From the NCBI RefSeq assembly GCF_003752465.1, contig NZ_RKHJ01000001.1, positions 1,736,001 to 1,800,000 of the forward strand: DNA of 64,000 bases. The letters are read 5' to 3'. The notes under the pieces are model-generated. The model was not told where the DNA came from. It ran no database searches and was given only the letters and a program-made list of their open reading frames with translations. The translations under genes were made by a program, and so were the position numbers. The DNA is from Agrococcus jenensis (GTDB lineage Bacteria > Actinomycetota > Actinomycetes > Actinomycetales > Microbacteriaceae). Shown here in pieces: positions 9,416-17,383 of the stretch (the first letter of the stretch is position 1; the number at the start of each line of letters is the position of its first letter).

Positions 9416-10183
9416 TTGTCCGGGATGCTGATCGGCTCGAGCCTGAAGATGTACTTCGGGCGCGCGCGCACGCTCGAGTGGACGCGCGCCGTCGCGGCCA
9501 TCTGCGCCGAGCACCCCGCGGTGCAGGGCGGTGTCGTCGAGCCGTTCGTCATCCCCACCTTCCCGTCCATCCCCGAGGTCGTCGCGATCGCGTCGGATGC
9601 GCGGATGCTCGTGGGCGCGCAGGACCTGCACTGGGAGGACTCCGGCGCCTTCACCGGCGAGGTGTCGGCACCCGAGCTCGCGGAGCACGGCGTCTCGCTC
9701 GCCGAGATCGGCCACGCCGAGCGCCGCGCGATGTTCGGCGAGAGCGACGCCACCGTCGCGCTCAAGGTCGCGGCCGCGCTCCGCAACGGCATCGCCCCGG
9801 TGCTGTGCATCGGCGAGACCGACGAGGGCGCGCCTGCCGCGGCGGCCGCCGCGTGCATCCGGCAGCTCGAGGCGTCGCTCGCGCTTGCCCGGGAGGCGGA
9901 CGCGATCGGCCGGCTCGTCGTCGCCTACGAGCCGGTGTGGGCGATCGGCGCCCCGCGACCGGCGGGGGACGACCACATCCGAGCGGTCGCGAGCGCGCTG
10001 CGCGAGCACCTCGCCGACGACCAGCTCGACGCGCAGGTCATCTACGGCGGCAGCGCCGGCCCCGGGCTGCTGCCGCGCATCGCCGACAGTGTCGACGGCA
10101 TGTTCCTCGGCCGCTTCGTGCACGACCCGGCGGCGTTCGGCACCATCCTCGACGAGGCGCTCGCGCTGCGGGGCGCGCGATGA
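9416..10183 (+). CDS. lerI: Triosephosphate isomerase-like protein, probable L-erythrulose 1-phosphate isomerase
   Basis: About 252-255 residues of a TIM-barrel isomerase. The catalytic trio of the family is visible: Lys in SLKMYF (instead of the usual NWKM), His in EIGHAERR, and Glu in VVAYEPVWAIG. The unusual N-terminal SLKMYF separates it from housekeeping TpiA and resembles the EryH/LerI group, which turns L-erythrulose 1-phosphate into D-erythrulose 4-phosphate. The first possible start is TTG 9416; ATG 9425, three codons on, is equally plausible. Its end overlaps gntR by ATGA. It supplies the step between the kinase and the RpiB-type isomerase. Confidence 0.83.
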   Translation: MSGMLIGSSLKMYFGRARTLEWTRAVAAICAEHPAVQGGVVEPFVIPTFPSIPEVVAIASDARMLVGAQDLHWEDSGAFTGEVSAPELAEHGVSLAEIGHAERRAMFGESDATVALKVAAALRNGIAPVLCIGETDEGAPAAAAAACIRQLEASLALAREADAIGRLVVAYEPVWAIGAPRPAGDDHIRAVASALREHLADDQLDAQVIYGGSAGPGLLPRIADSVDGMFLGRFVHDPAAFGTILDEALALRGAR

Positions 10184-10893
10184 CCGCGCAGCTGCCCCTG
10201 CGGGTGGGCGACCTCGAGCGGCGCGGCCTGCGCGACCGCGTCTACGAGCTCATCCTCGAGATGCTGCTCGAGGGCGACGTCGAGCCCGGCTCGCGGCTGT
10301 CGATCGACTCGCTCGCGAAGCAGCTCGACGTCTCGCCCACGCCGGTGCGGGAGGCGATGGTGCAGCTCGAGCGCACCGGCCTCGTCACCCGCGAGGCGCT
10401 CAAGGGCTACCGGGTGGCACCGCCGCTCGGGCGGGAGCAGCTCTCGGAGCTCTTCGACGCCCGCCTCATGCTCGAGCTCGAGGCCACGCGCCTCGCCGCC
10501 CCGCGCGCGCAGGCGGTGCTCGACGAGCTGCGCCTCGCGCACCGGCTGCACCAGGAGTGCGCGGACCGCGTCGTCGAGGCGATGGAGCGCGACGCCGACG
10601 TGCCCGTGCGGACGACGCAGGACTACTTCGAGGCCGACAGCGCGTTCCACCGGGCGATCTTCGCCGCCGCGGGCAACCGCTACCTCGTCGGCATGCACGA
10701 GGACCTCGGCGCCATGACCCACCGGCTCCGGCAGGCGGTGCTGCGAGGCACGAGCGACGTGCGCGAGGCGCACAGCGAGCACGAGCGCGTGCTCGAGGCG
10801 CTCGAGCGCGGCGACGCCGAGGCGGCGACCGCCGCGATGCGTGCGCACATCGAGGGCGTGCGCCTGCGCTCCGTGCGCGACGAGTCGGCGTAG
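10180..10893 (+). CDS. GntR family (FCD domain) transcriptional regulator
   Basis: A 237-residue GntR/FadR-type regulator. The winged HTH occupies about residues 12-80, with 'SIDSLAKQLDVSPTPVREAM' as the recognition region. The all-helical FCD domain (about 90-225) has candidate metal or ligand ligands in DSAFHRAI and SEHERVL. FCD domains usually bind a carboxylate or sugar-acid effector. It is the last gene of the kinase-isomerase operon and is the only regulator inside the 7.2-19.4 kb cluster, so it is the best candidate to bind TTCCTATAGGAT upstream of all three units. The site assignment is inference. Confidence 0.88.
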   Translation: MTAQLPLRVGDLERRGLRDRVYELILEMLLEGDVEPGSRLSIDSLAKQLDVSPTPVREAMVQLERTGLVTREALKGYRVAPPLGREQLSELFDARLMLELEATRLAAPRAQAVLDELRLAHRLHQECADRVVEAMERDADVPVRTTQDYFEADSAFHRAIFAAAGNRYLVGMHEDLGAMTHRLRQAVLRGTSDVREAHSEHERVLEALERGDAEAATAAMRAHIEGVRLRSVRDESA

Positions 10894-10957
10894 GGGAGCG
10901 GCGGCCGGCCCAGCGCCCACGCGACGGGGTTGCGCGCAGAGCGTTATCAGATTACCT

Positions 10958-10969
10958 TTCCTATAGGAT
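10958..10969. promoter_or_regulatory. Operator site 2 (TTCCTATAGGAT)
   Basis: Identical 12-mer to sites 1 and 3, centred on the palindrome TCCTATAGGA. It is 45 bp upstream of the start at 11014, in an otherwise very G+C-rich sequence. TAGGAT within it is a plausible -10; no convincing -35 is seen. Confidence 0.75.
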
Positions 10970-11013
10970 CTTTTCGAGGCCGAGCGGCCCACCGATGCAA
11001 CGGAGCAGACGAG

Positions 11014-11952
11014 ATGGCAGACCAGCACGCATTCACCGCAGAGACCTGGCCCATCGCCACGTGCCTGCACGGCATCCCGCCCGTGTCGCGCGACGGCGTC
11101 GCGCTCCACGACGCGACCCCTGAGGTCTGGGACGCGGCGTTCGCGCAGGTCGCGGACGTCGGCTTCTCGCTCGCGGAGCTCGCCGACAGCCACATCCGCC
11201 CCGCCGACCTCGAGCCCAGCCGCAAGGACGAGCTCTTCTCGATCCTGGACGCGCACGGCATCCGGTTCCCCTCGGTGCACCTGCAGCGCCAGAGCGTCAT
11301 CATGCCCGGTCACGAGGAGCGCAACCTCGCGTACGCGCACCGCACGATCGACGCGGCAGCCGAGTGGGGCATGGAGGTCTTCTCGACCGGCCTGCACGAG
11401 CCGTTCAGCGACGCGCAGCGCAAGGCGCTGTGGTTCTGGACCGCGCAGGGCCCCGTGAACGACCCGGACGACCCCGAGCTGTGGGCGGCCGCCGTCTCGC
11501 GCCTCCGCGAGCTCGGCACGCACGCCGCCGAGGTGGGCCTCAAGATGTCGCTCGAGATGTACGAGGACACCTTCCTCGGCACCGCCGACTCGGCCGTGCG
11601 CCTCGTCGAGGAGATCGGGCTCGACAACGTCGGCCTCAACCCCGACATCGCCAACCTCATCCGCCTCCACCGGCCGATCGAGGACTGGCGCGAGATGCAC
11701 GCGAAGACGCTGCCCTACGCGAACTACTGGCACGTCAAGAACTACACGCGCGACGAGGCCGCCGACGGCTCGTGGGCCACGAGCGTCCCGAGCTCCATGG
11801 AGGCCGGCCTCATCAACTACCGCCAGGTCGTGCGCGACGCGCTCGAGCTCGGCTTCGACGGCATCTTCCTCATGGAGCACTACGGGGGCGACAGCCTCGG
11901 CAACTGCTCCACCAACCAGCGCTACCTGCGCTCGCTCCTCCCGAAGGGCTGA
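11014..11952 (+). CDS. Sugar phosphate isomerase/epimerase-like TIM-barrel protein
   Basis: A 312-residue protein of the xylose-isomerase-like TIM barrel superfamily (AP endonuclease family 2 fold). Candidate metal ligands are Glu in MSLEMYEDT, Asp/Asn in GLNPDIAN, His in YWHVKNYTRDE and Glu in FLMEHYGGDS. Relatives include sugar isomerases, epimerases and 3-oxo-acid decarboxylases of the D-apionate pathway (OiaC group). It is the first gene of the second operon of the regulon and precedes two dehydrogenase genes, so decarboxylation or isomerisation of an oxidised sugar acid is a reasonable guess. The exact reaction cannot be assigned. Confidence 0.78.
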   Translation: MADQHAFTAETWPIATCLHGIPPVSRDGVALHDATPEVWDAAFAQVADVGFSLAELADSHIRPADLEPSRKDELFSILDAHGIRFPSVHLQRQSVIMPGHEERNLAYAHRTIDAAAEWGMEVFSTGLHEPFSDAQRKALWFWTAQGPVNDPDDPELWAAAVSRLRELGTHAAEVGLKMSLEMYEDTFLGTADSAVRLVEEIGLDNVGLNPDIANLIRLHRPIEDWREMHAKTLPYANYWHVKNYTRDEAADGSWATSVPSSMEAGLINYRQVVRDALELGFDGIFLMEHYGGDSLGNCSTNQRYLRSLLPKG

Positions 11953-11954
11953 AC

Positions 11955-12908
11955 ATGACCACGAAGACCATCGCCGTCGTCGGATCCGGCTACATGGGCG
12001 GCGGCATCGCCCAGGTGCTCGCGCTCGCCGGCTACGACGTGCAGATCGCCGACATCAGCGCCGAGATCGCGCAGCAGAACCGCGCGCGCCTGCTCGAGGA
12101 GGCGGCGCAGTTCGCCGCCGACGGCCTCTTCCCGGCCGACGCCGTCGAGCGCATCGAGGCCAAGCTGACCGCCGCGGAGTCGATCGAGTCGGCCGTCGCC
12201 GACGCCGACTTCATCGAGGAGGCCGTGCCCGAGAAGATCGAGATCAAGCACGCGACGCTCGCGCGCATCTCGGCCGCCGCTCGGCCCGACGCCATCATCG
12301 GCTCGAACACCTCGACGATCCTCATCGGCTCGCTCGCCGAGGCCGTCGAGCACCCCGAGCGCTTCCTCGGCGTGCACTTCTCGAACCCGGCGCCCTTCAT
12401 CCCGGGCGTCGAGCTCATCGCCCACGCGGGCACCGACGAGTCGGTGCTGCCCGTGGTCGAGGAGATCGTCGCAGCGACCGGCAAGGAGACGGCCCGCGTC
12501 GGCGACGCGACCGGCTTCGTGCTCAACCGGCTGCAGTACGCCCTCTTCCACGAGGCCACCCAGCTCGTGGAGGAGGGCGTCGCGACGCCCGACGACATCG
12601 ACACGATCGTGCGCACGACCTTCGGCTTCCGCCTGCCGGTCTTCGGGCCGTTCGCGATCGCCGACATGGCGGGCCTCGACGTGTACGCGTTCTGCTACGC
12701 ATCGCTGCAGACGCGCTGGCCCGAGCGCTTCGCGACGCCGGACTCCCTCAAGGAGCTCGTCGACGCCGGCAAGTTCGGCACGAAGACCGGCGCCGGCTAC
12801 CTCGACGTGCCCGCCGAGCGCACCGCCGAGCTGGTGGCTTACCGCAACAAGGCGTACGTGGCCATCAAGCAGCTCATGGACGAGCTCGGCCCGGCCCCCA
12901 TCCACTGA
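11955..12908 (+). CDS. 3-hydroxyacyl-CoA dehydrogenase-like NAD-dependent dehydrogenase (sugar-acid type)
   Basis: A 317-residue member of the 3-hydroxyacyl-CoA dehydrogenase superfamily. The NAD-binding motif GSGYMGGGIAQ is at residues 10-20. The catalytic His lies in GVHFSNPAPF, and the C-terminal domain begins around GFVLNRLQYALFHEA. In this context a fatty-acid role is unlikely: no thiolase or enoyl-CoA hydratase is near. Family members such as L-gulonate 3-dehydrogenase oxidise the C3 hydroxyl of sugar acids and yield 3-keto acids prone to decarboxylation. I infer such a role here. It starts 2 bp after the barrel gene. Confidence 0.82.
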   Translation: MTTKTIAVVGSGYMGGGIAQVLALAGYDVQIADISAEIAQQNRARLLEEAAQFAADGLFPADAVERIEAKLTAAESIESAVADADFIEEAVPEKIEIKHATLARISAAARPDAIIGSNTSTILIGSLAEAVEHPERFLGVHFSNPAPFIPGVELIAHAGTDESVLPVVEEIVAATGKETARVGDATGFVLNRLQYALFHEATQLVEEGVATPDDIDTIVRTTFGFRLPVFGPFAIADMAGLDVYAFCYASLQTRWPERFATPDSLKELVDAGKFGTKTGAGYLDVPAERTAELVAYRNKAYVAIKQLMDELGPAPIH

Positions 12909-12931
12909 TCCGCGAGAGGCATCCGCACACC

Positions 12932-13702
12932 ATGGCAACCGCTTTCCCCGAGTCCAAGACCGTCGTGCTGACCGGCGCGGCCTCCCCGCGCGGCATCGGC
13001 CGCGCATCCGCCCACCACCTGGCCGAGCTCGGCTGGAACGTCGGCATCATCGACCTCGACGCGGACGCGGCCAAGGCCGTCGCCGCCGAGATCGCCGAGC
13101 AGCACGGCGTGCAGGCCGCGGGCGCCGGCGCGAACGTCGCGGACGAGGCGCAGGTGCGCGCCGCCTTCGACGAGCTCGAGGCGGCGCTGCCGCAGGTCGT
13201 CGCGCTCGTCAACCTCGCGGGCGTCTCGAGCCCGGTGCCGTACCTCGAGGTCACGGCCGACGAGTGGAACCGCGTCATGGGCATCAACATGAACGGCGTG
13301 CACTACGCGACGCGGCGCGCCGTCGAGTCGATGGTGCAGCACGGCGTCGGCCGCGTCGTGAGCCTGTCGTCGGTCTCGGCGCAGCGCGGCGGCGGCACCT
13401 TCTCGAAGACCGTCTACTCGGCGGCCAAGGCCGGCGTGATCGGCTTCACCCGCTCGGTCGCCCGCGAGCTCGGCCCGCAGGGCGTGACGGTCAACGCCAT
13501 CTCGCCCGGCCCGATCGACACCGACATCATGGGCGGCACCCTCACCGAGGAGCGCAAGGCGGCCATGGCGGCCGACGGCGTGCTCCCGCGCATCGGCACG
13601 CCGCGCGACATCGCGGCGGCCATCGCCTACCTGATCTCCGAGGACGCCGGATTCGTGACGGGGCAGACCCTGAACGTCGACGGCGGCCTCTACATGCACT
13701 GA
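12932..13702 (+). CDS. SDR family NAD(P)-dependent oxidoreductase
   Basis: A 256-residue classical SDR. The cofactor motif is TGAASPRGIGRAS near residue 12; NLAGVS stands for NNAG; the catalytic Ser is in SLSSVSAQ and Tyr-Lys in YSAAKAG; the C-terminal GQTLNVDGG closes the fold. Classical SDRs of this length oxidise or reduce polyols, keto-sugars and hydroxy acids. It is the third gene of the second operon and lies between the HCDH-like dehydrogenase and a permease, so it probably handles the same sugar acid or an epimer of it. Substrate and cofactor preference are not evident. Confidence 0.87.
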   Translation: MATAFPESKTVVLTGAASPRGIGRASAHHLAELGWNVGIIDLDADAAKAVAAEIAEQHGVQAAGAGANVADEAQVRAAFDELEAALPQVVALVNLAGVSSPVPYLEVTADEWNRVMGINMNGVHYATRRAVESMVQHGVGRVVSLSSVSAQRGGGTFSKTVYSAAKAGVIGFTRSVARELGPQGVTVNAISPGPIDTDIMGGTLTEERKAAMAADGVLPRIGTPRDIAAAIAYLISEDAGFVTGQTLNVDGGLYMH

Positions 13703-13705
13703 GCC

Positions 13706-13801
13706 ATGCGGCACTGGTCGAAGTCCCGCATCCTGTTCCTCGCCCTCGGCATCGTGCTCGTCGGTGTGGGACTGTGGCTCCTGCTCCCATCCATCCTCTG
13801 A
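13706..13801 (+). CDS. Small membrane protein, 31 residues
   Basis: A short ORF starts with ATG 3 bp after the SDR stop and ends 34 bp before the permease start. It encodes a basic N-terminus (MRHWSKSR), a single hydrophobic helix of about 20 residues rich in Leu, Val and Gly, and a short C-terminal tail (LLPSIL). It keeps strand, spacing and codon use of the operon. Such single-span peptides can act as transporter accessory subunits or membrane anchors. No homologue is recognised; the evidence is position and composition only. Confidence 0.55.
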   Translation: MRHWSKSRILFLALGIVLVGVGLWLLLPSIL

Positions 13802-13835
13802 CGAACCACCCAACCCGCACTCAAAGGAGAGTTCT

Positions 13836-15209
13836 GTGTCCGACACGGCTCTGAGCGCGAAGTCCCCGGCGAACCCCGCCCTCGACTCCGCCATCAAGAA
13901 GGCCGCCAAGCATCTGATGCCGATGCTGGTGATCCTGTACTTCGTCGCCTTCCTCGACCGCACGAACGTCGGCTTCGCGGAGGACGCGCTGCAGATGGAT
14001 CGCGGCATCTCGGCGGGCGCCTTCGCGCTCGGCGCGGGCATCTTCTTCATCGGCTACGCGATCTTCGAGATCCCGTCGAACCTGCTGCTCAAGAAGTTCG
14101 GCGCCCGCTTCTGGCTCGCGCGCATCGCGATCACGTGGGGCATCGTCGCCGCCGCGTTCGCGTTCGTGACGGACGACACGTCGTTCATCGTCCTGCGCTT
14201 CCTGCTGGGCGTCACCGAGGCCGGCCTCTTCCCGGGTGTCATCCTCTTCCTCTCCGAGTGGTTCCCGAACAAGCACCGCGTGCAGATGTTCGCGATCTTC
14301 TACCTCGCGCAGCCGTTCTCGCAGATGCTCGGCGCGCCGCTCTCCGGTGGCCTCATCAGCTTCGGCGAGACGCTGACGCCGTGGGCAGGCTGGCAGGTCA
14401 TGTTCTTCGTCGAGGGCATGATGGCCGTCGTCGCGGGCATCGCCGCGATCTTCCTGCTCATCAACGGTCCGCAGGACGCCAAGTGGCTGAACGCGGACGA
14501 GAAGCGCGCGCTCATCGACGTGATGGCCAAGGAGGACACGGTCCGCGAGTCCGACGGCCCGACGGGCATCTGGCGCGCGATGGGCAACTGGAAGGTGTGG
14601 TACTTCACCATCATCTACTTCTGCCTGCAGATCGCGGTCTACGGCACGACGTTCTACCTGCCGCAGCAGGTCTCGAACCTCATCGGCCAGGAGGTCGGCT
14701 GGCAGGTCGGCCTCGTCGCAGCCATCCCGTGGCTCGTCGGCCTCTTCGCGTGCTACTTCTTCGGCAAGGCCGCGAACACGATCGTCCGCCGCCGCAACTG
14801 GGGCACGGCGTTCTACATCATCACCGGTGTCTCGATCCTCGCCTCGGCGTGGGCGGGCGCGAACGGCCAGCCGATCCTCGGCATCCTGTTCATCACCATC
14901 GCGGTGGCGAGCTTCCTCTCGGTGGGACCGATCACGTGGTCGTACCCGACGGCGTTCCTCACCGGCACGGCGGCGGCGGCGGGCATCGGCCTCATCAACT
15001 CGCTCGGCAACCTCGGCGGCTTCGTCGCGCCGCTCATGCGCACGGGCATCAACGAGGCCGTGCCGACCGACTCCGGCGCCTGGGGCGTCGTCTCGCTCGG
15101 CGTCTTCGCCTTCCTCGCGGCGGCGATGCTCTTCGGCACGAAGTTCTTCAGCGCCAAGGCCGACTCGCTGCTCGAGGAGGACGCCGAGACGGTGGCCCCC
15201 GGCCACTGA
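13836..15209 (+). CDS. MFS transporter, anion:cation symporter family
   Basis: A 457-residue permease with about 12 membrane spans. The N-terminal DRTNVGFA motif near residue 45 is diagnostic of the ACS family, which carries sugar acids such as galactonate and glucarate, tartrate, phthalate and similar carboxylates with protons. GPITWSYPTAFLTGTAAAAG near the C-terminal half is also typical. GTG 13836 is chosen because AAAGGAGAG precedes it by 4 nt. It is the last gene of the second operon and is followed by a strong terminator. The regulon thus has two carboxylate importers, this one and TctCBA. Confidence 0.9.
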   Translation: MSDTALSAKSPANPALDSAIKKAAKHLMPMLVILYFVAFLDRTNVGFAEDALQMDRGISAGAFALGAGIFFIGYAIFEIPSNLLLKKFGARFWLARIAITWGIVAAAFAFVTDDTSFIVLRFLLGVTEAGLFPGVILFLSEWFPNKHRVQMFAIFYLAQPFSQMLGAPLSGGLISFGETLTPWAGWQVMFFVEGMMAVVAGIAAIFLLINGPQDAKWLNADEKRALIDVMAKEDTVRESDGPTGIWRAMGNWKVWYFTIIYFCLQIAVYGTTFYLPQQVSNLIGQEVGWQVGLVAAIPWLVGLFACYFFGKAANTIVRRRNWGTAFYIITGVSILASAWAGANGQPILGILFITIAVASFLSVGPITWSYPTAFLTGTAAAAGIGLINSLGNLGGFVAPLMRTGINEAVPTDSGAWGVVSLGVFAFLAAAMLFGTKFFSAKADSLLEEDAETVAPGH

Positions 15210-15230
15210 TCGCGTCGCGCACGCACCCCT

Positions 15231-15264
15231 GGACGGGGCTGGGAGCTCGCTCCCGGCCCCGTCC
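15231..15264 (+). terminator. Rho-independent-type terminator hairpin after the MFS gene
   Basis: Two 15-nt arms (15231-15245 and 15250-15264), fully paired with one G-U, close a CTCG tetraloop. The downstream sequence TCGTCGTTA is only weakly T-rich. It ends the second operon 22 bp after the permease stop and separates it from the promoter/operator of pdxA2. Confidence 0.8.
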
Positions 15265-15313
15265 TCGTCGTTACCGGATCGATGCAGAGCGAAGTGTGGA
15301 TCCTCGCTGCTAT

Positions 15314-15325
15314 TTCCTATAGGAT
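15314..15325. promoter_or_regulatory. Operator site 3 (TTCCTATAGGAT)
   Basis: Third exact copy of the 12-mer, centred on TCCTATAGGA, 45 bp upstream of the ATG at 15370. The distance to the start codon is the same as for site 2. TAGGAT can act as -10; a weak -35 may lie near 15295-15302. Confidence 0.75.
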
Positions 15326-15369
15326 TCTCAGAACGCCACCGATCGGCGCCCTGGACACGACGGAGTGAC

Positions 15370-16380
15370 ATGACGCAGCAGACCTCGCGACCCCGCATCG
15401 CGCTCACCTTCGGCGACCCGGCCGGTGTCGGCCCGGAGCTCGTCGCACGCCAGCTCGCGCAGGCGTCGACGACCGAGGCCGCCGACATCCTGCTCATCGG
15501 CGACGAGCAGGAGCTCACGGACGCGATGGCGGATGCCGGCGTCGAGTTCTCCTGGACGCGCGAGGCCGGCACCGGCGTGCCGCAGCTCATCGACAACGGC
15601 GGCGAGCGCCCCGAGGGCGGCTTCGTGCGCCAGCAGGCCACCCGCGAGGGCGGGCAGTGGGCGATGGCGAGCCTCCGCACGGCGCTCGAGCTGTCGAAGG
15701 CCGGCGAGGTCGACGCCATCGTCTTCGCCCCGCTCAACAAGTCGTCGCTCCACCTCGCGGGCATGCAGGAGAACGACGAGATGTCGTGGTTCGAGACCGT
15801 GCTCGACGACGGCACCGCCGCGACCGAGCTCAACGTGCTCCCCGAGCTGGTCACGGCGCGCGTGACGAGCCACTGCTCGCTCGCCGAGGTCGCCGGCCTC
15901 ATCGACTTCGACCTCGTCGTCGAGCGCGGCGAGCTGCTCGAGCGCGTGCTGCGCGCCCGCGGCATCGAGGCGCCGCGCATCGGCGTCTGCGCGCTCAACC
16001 CGCACGCGGGGGAGTCGGGCAAGTTCGGCCGCGAGGAGATCGACATCATCGCCCCCGCCATCGAGGAGCTGCGCTCGCGCGGCGTCGACGCGAGCGGGCC
16101 CTTCCCGAGCGACACGATCTTCCTCAAGGCCCGCGACGGCGCCTTCGACGGCGTGCTGACGATGTACCACGACCAGGGCCAGATCGCCGTGAAGCTGCTC
16201 GGCTTCGACCGCGGCGTGACGATGGCCGGCGGCCTCAGCGTCGCGGTCACCACGCCCGCCCACGGCACGGCCTTCGACGTCGTCGGCCAGCGCGTCGCCT
16301 CCACCGGCGCCTACGAGCACGCCTTCAGCACCGCCGTCGGCGTCGGTGCGCAGCGCCGCGCGGCGCGCGAGCTCGCCTAG
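15370..16380 (+). CDS. pdxA2: PdxA-like 4-hydroxythreonine-4-phosphate dehydrogenase family protein
   Basis: A 336-residue PdxA-family oxidative decarboxylase. The three metal-binding histidines of the family are seen in VTSHCSLAEV, ALNPHAGESGKFG and MYHDQGQIAVK, and the N-terminal FGDPAGVGPE motif is intact. True PdxA serves vitamin B6 synthesis; PdxA2 paralogues oxidise and decarboxylate four-carbon sugar-acid 4-phosphates such as threonate 4-phosphate to dihydroxyacetone phosphate. The gene heads an operon with a TctCBA transporter and has the regulon operator upstream, so a catabolic PdxA2 role is favoured. The usual DUF1537 kinase partner is absent from the window, so the substrate may differ. 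Confidence 0.85.
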   Translation: MTQQTSRPRIALTFGDPAGVGPELVARQLAQASTTEAADILLIGDEQELTDAMADAGVEFSWTREAGTGVPQLIDNGGERPEGGFVRQQATREGGQWAMASLRTALELSKAGEVDAIVFAPLNKSSLHLAGMQENDEMSWFETVLDDGTAATELNVLPELVTARVTSHCSLAEVAGLIDFDLVVERGELLERVLRARGIEAPRIGVCALNPHAGESGKFGREEIDIIAPAIEELRSRGVDASGPFPSDTIFLKARDGAFDGVLTMYHDQGQIAVKLLGFDRGVTMAGGLSVAVTTPAHGTAFDVVGQRVASTGAYEHAFSTAVGVGAQRRAARELA

Positions 16381-16417
16381 ACCTCTCCCTCCCACCACCC
16401 ACAGCAAGGAACCGACA

Positions 16418-17383
16418 ATGAAGTCACGCACCACCACGGCCCTCATCGGCGCCGTCGCCGTCGCAGCCCTCGCCGGCTGCTCCAGCACCTCGGGCGCGCC
16501 CGCCGCAGACGGCGCGTTCGAGCCGCAGGACGTCCGCATGATCGTCCCGTTCTCGGCGGGCGGCGGCTCCGACGCCTCCGGCCGCGCGATCGCCTCGGGC
16601 CTCGAGACCGCGAGCGGCGCGACCGTCACGGTCGAGAACCGCGAGGGCGGCTCCGGCGCCGTCGGCTACTCGCACCTGTTCGCGCAGGAGGGCAACCCGA
16701 ACTACCTGCTCGCCTCGGAGACCACGCTGCTGTCGCTGCCGCTCACGACGGAGGTCGACTACAACTACGAGTCGTTCACCCCGATCATGAAGCTCGGCGA
16801 CGACTACACGCTCGTCGTCGTGCCGGCCGACAGCCCGTTCGAGACCTGCACCGACGTCGTCGACGCGGCCAAGTCCGACGGCGTGGTCGTCGCGGTCTCG
16901 GGCGCGATCAGCCTCGACGAGATCGTCTTCTCGCTCATCGAGCAGGACCAGGACGTCACCTTCGACCGCGTGCCCTACGAGAGCGGCAGCGAGGTCATCG
17001 CCGGCCTGCTCGGCGGCACCGTCCAGGTCGGCTCGCTCAACCCGGGCGAGGTGCTCGGCCAGCTCGAGTCCGGCGACCTGCGCGCGCTGTGCTCGCTCTC
17101 CGAGGAGCGCTACGAGTACGAGCAGATCGCCGAGGTCCCCACGGCGATCGAGCAGGGCATCGACGTGGCCTTCGCCCAGTGGCGCGGCTTCATCGCTCCG
17201 GGCGGCATCAGCGACGAGGCGCGCGACTACTGGATCGCCGCTGCGGAGGAGTACGCAGCGAGCGAGGAGTACACGACCTACATCGAGGAGAACCTCATGC
17301 AGCCGAACGCCATCTACGGCGACGAGTTCGTCGAGTACCTCGGCCAGAACTCGGCCGACCTCGAAGCGGCGCTGGCAGAGTGA
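16418..17383 (+). CDS. tctC: Tripartite tricarboxylate transporter substrate-binding protein
   Basis: A 321-residue Bug/TctC-type extracytoplasmic solute receptor. A lipoprotein signal is clear: a hydrophobic stretch followed by the lipobox LAGC with Cys21. The mature part begins with DVRMIVPFSAGGGSDASGRA, the family hallmark that binds the substrate carboxylate. It delivers a carboxylate to the TctBA membrane subunits encoded directly downstream. Its operon with pdxA2 and the shared operator suggest a sugar acid as ligand. AAGGAA lies about 8 nt before the ATG. Its stop overlaps the start of tctB. Confidence 0.9.
   Translation: MKSRTTTALIGAVAVAALAGCSSTSGAPAADGAFEPQDVRMIVPFSAGGGSDASGRAIASGLETASGATVTVENREGGSGAVGYSHLFAQEGNPNYLLASETTLLSLPLTTEVDYNYESFTPIMKLGDDYTLVVVPADSPFETCTDVVDAAKSDGVVVAVSGAISLDEIVFSLIEQDQDVTFDRVPYESGSEVIAGLLGGTVQVGSLNPGEVLGQLESGDLRALCSLSEERYEYEQIAEVPTAIEQGIDVAFAQWRGFIAPGGISDEARDYWIAAAEEYAASEEYTTYIEENLMQPNAIYGDEFVEYLGQNSADLEAALAE

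Noticed and set aside
11955..12908. A fatty-acid beta-oxidation role for the HCDH-like gene.
   Set aside because: No thiolase, enoyl-CoA hydratase or acyl-CoA dehydrogenase is adjacent; neighbours are sugar-metabolism enzymes and a carboxylate permease.
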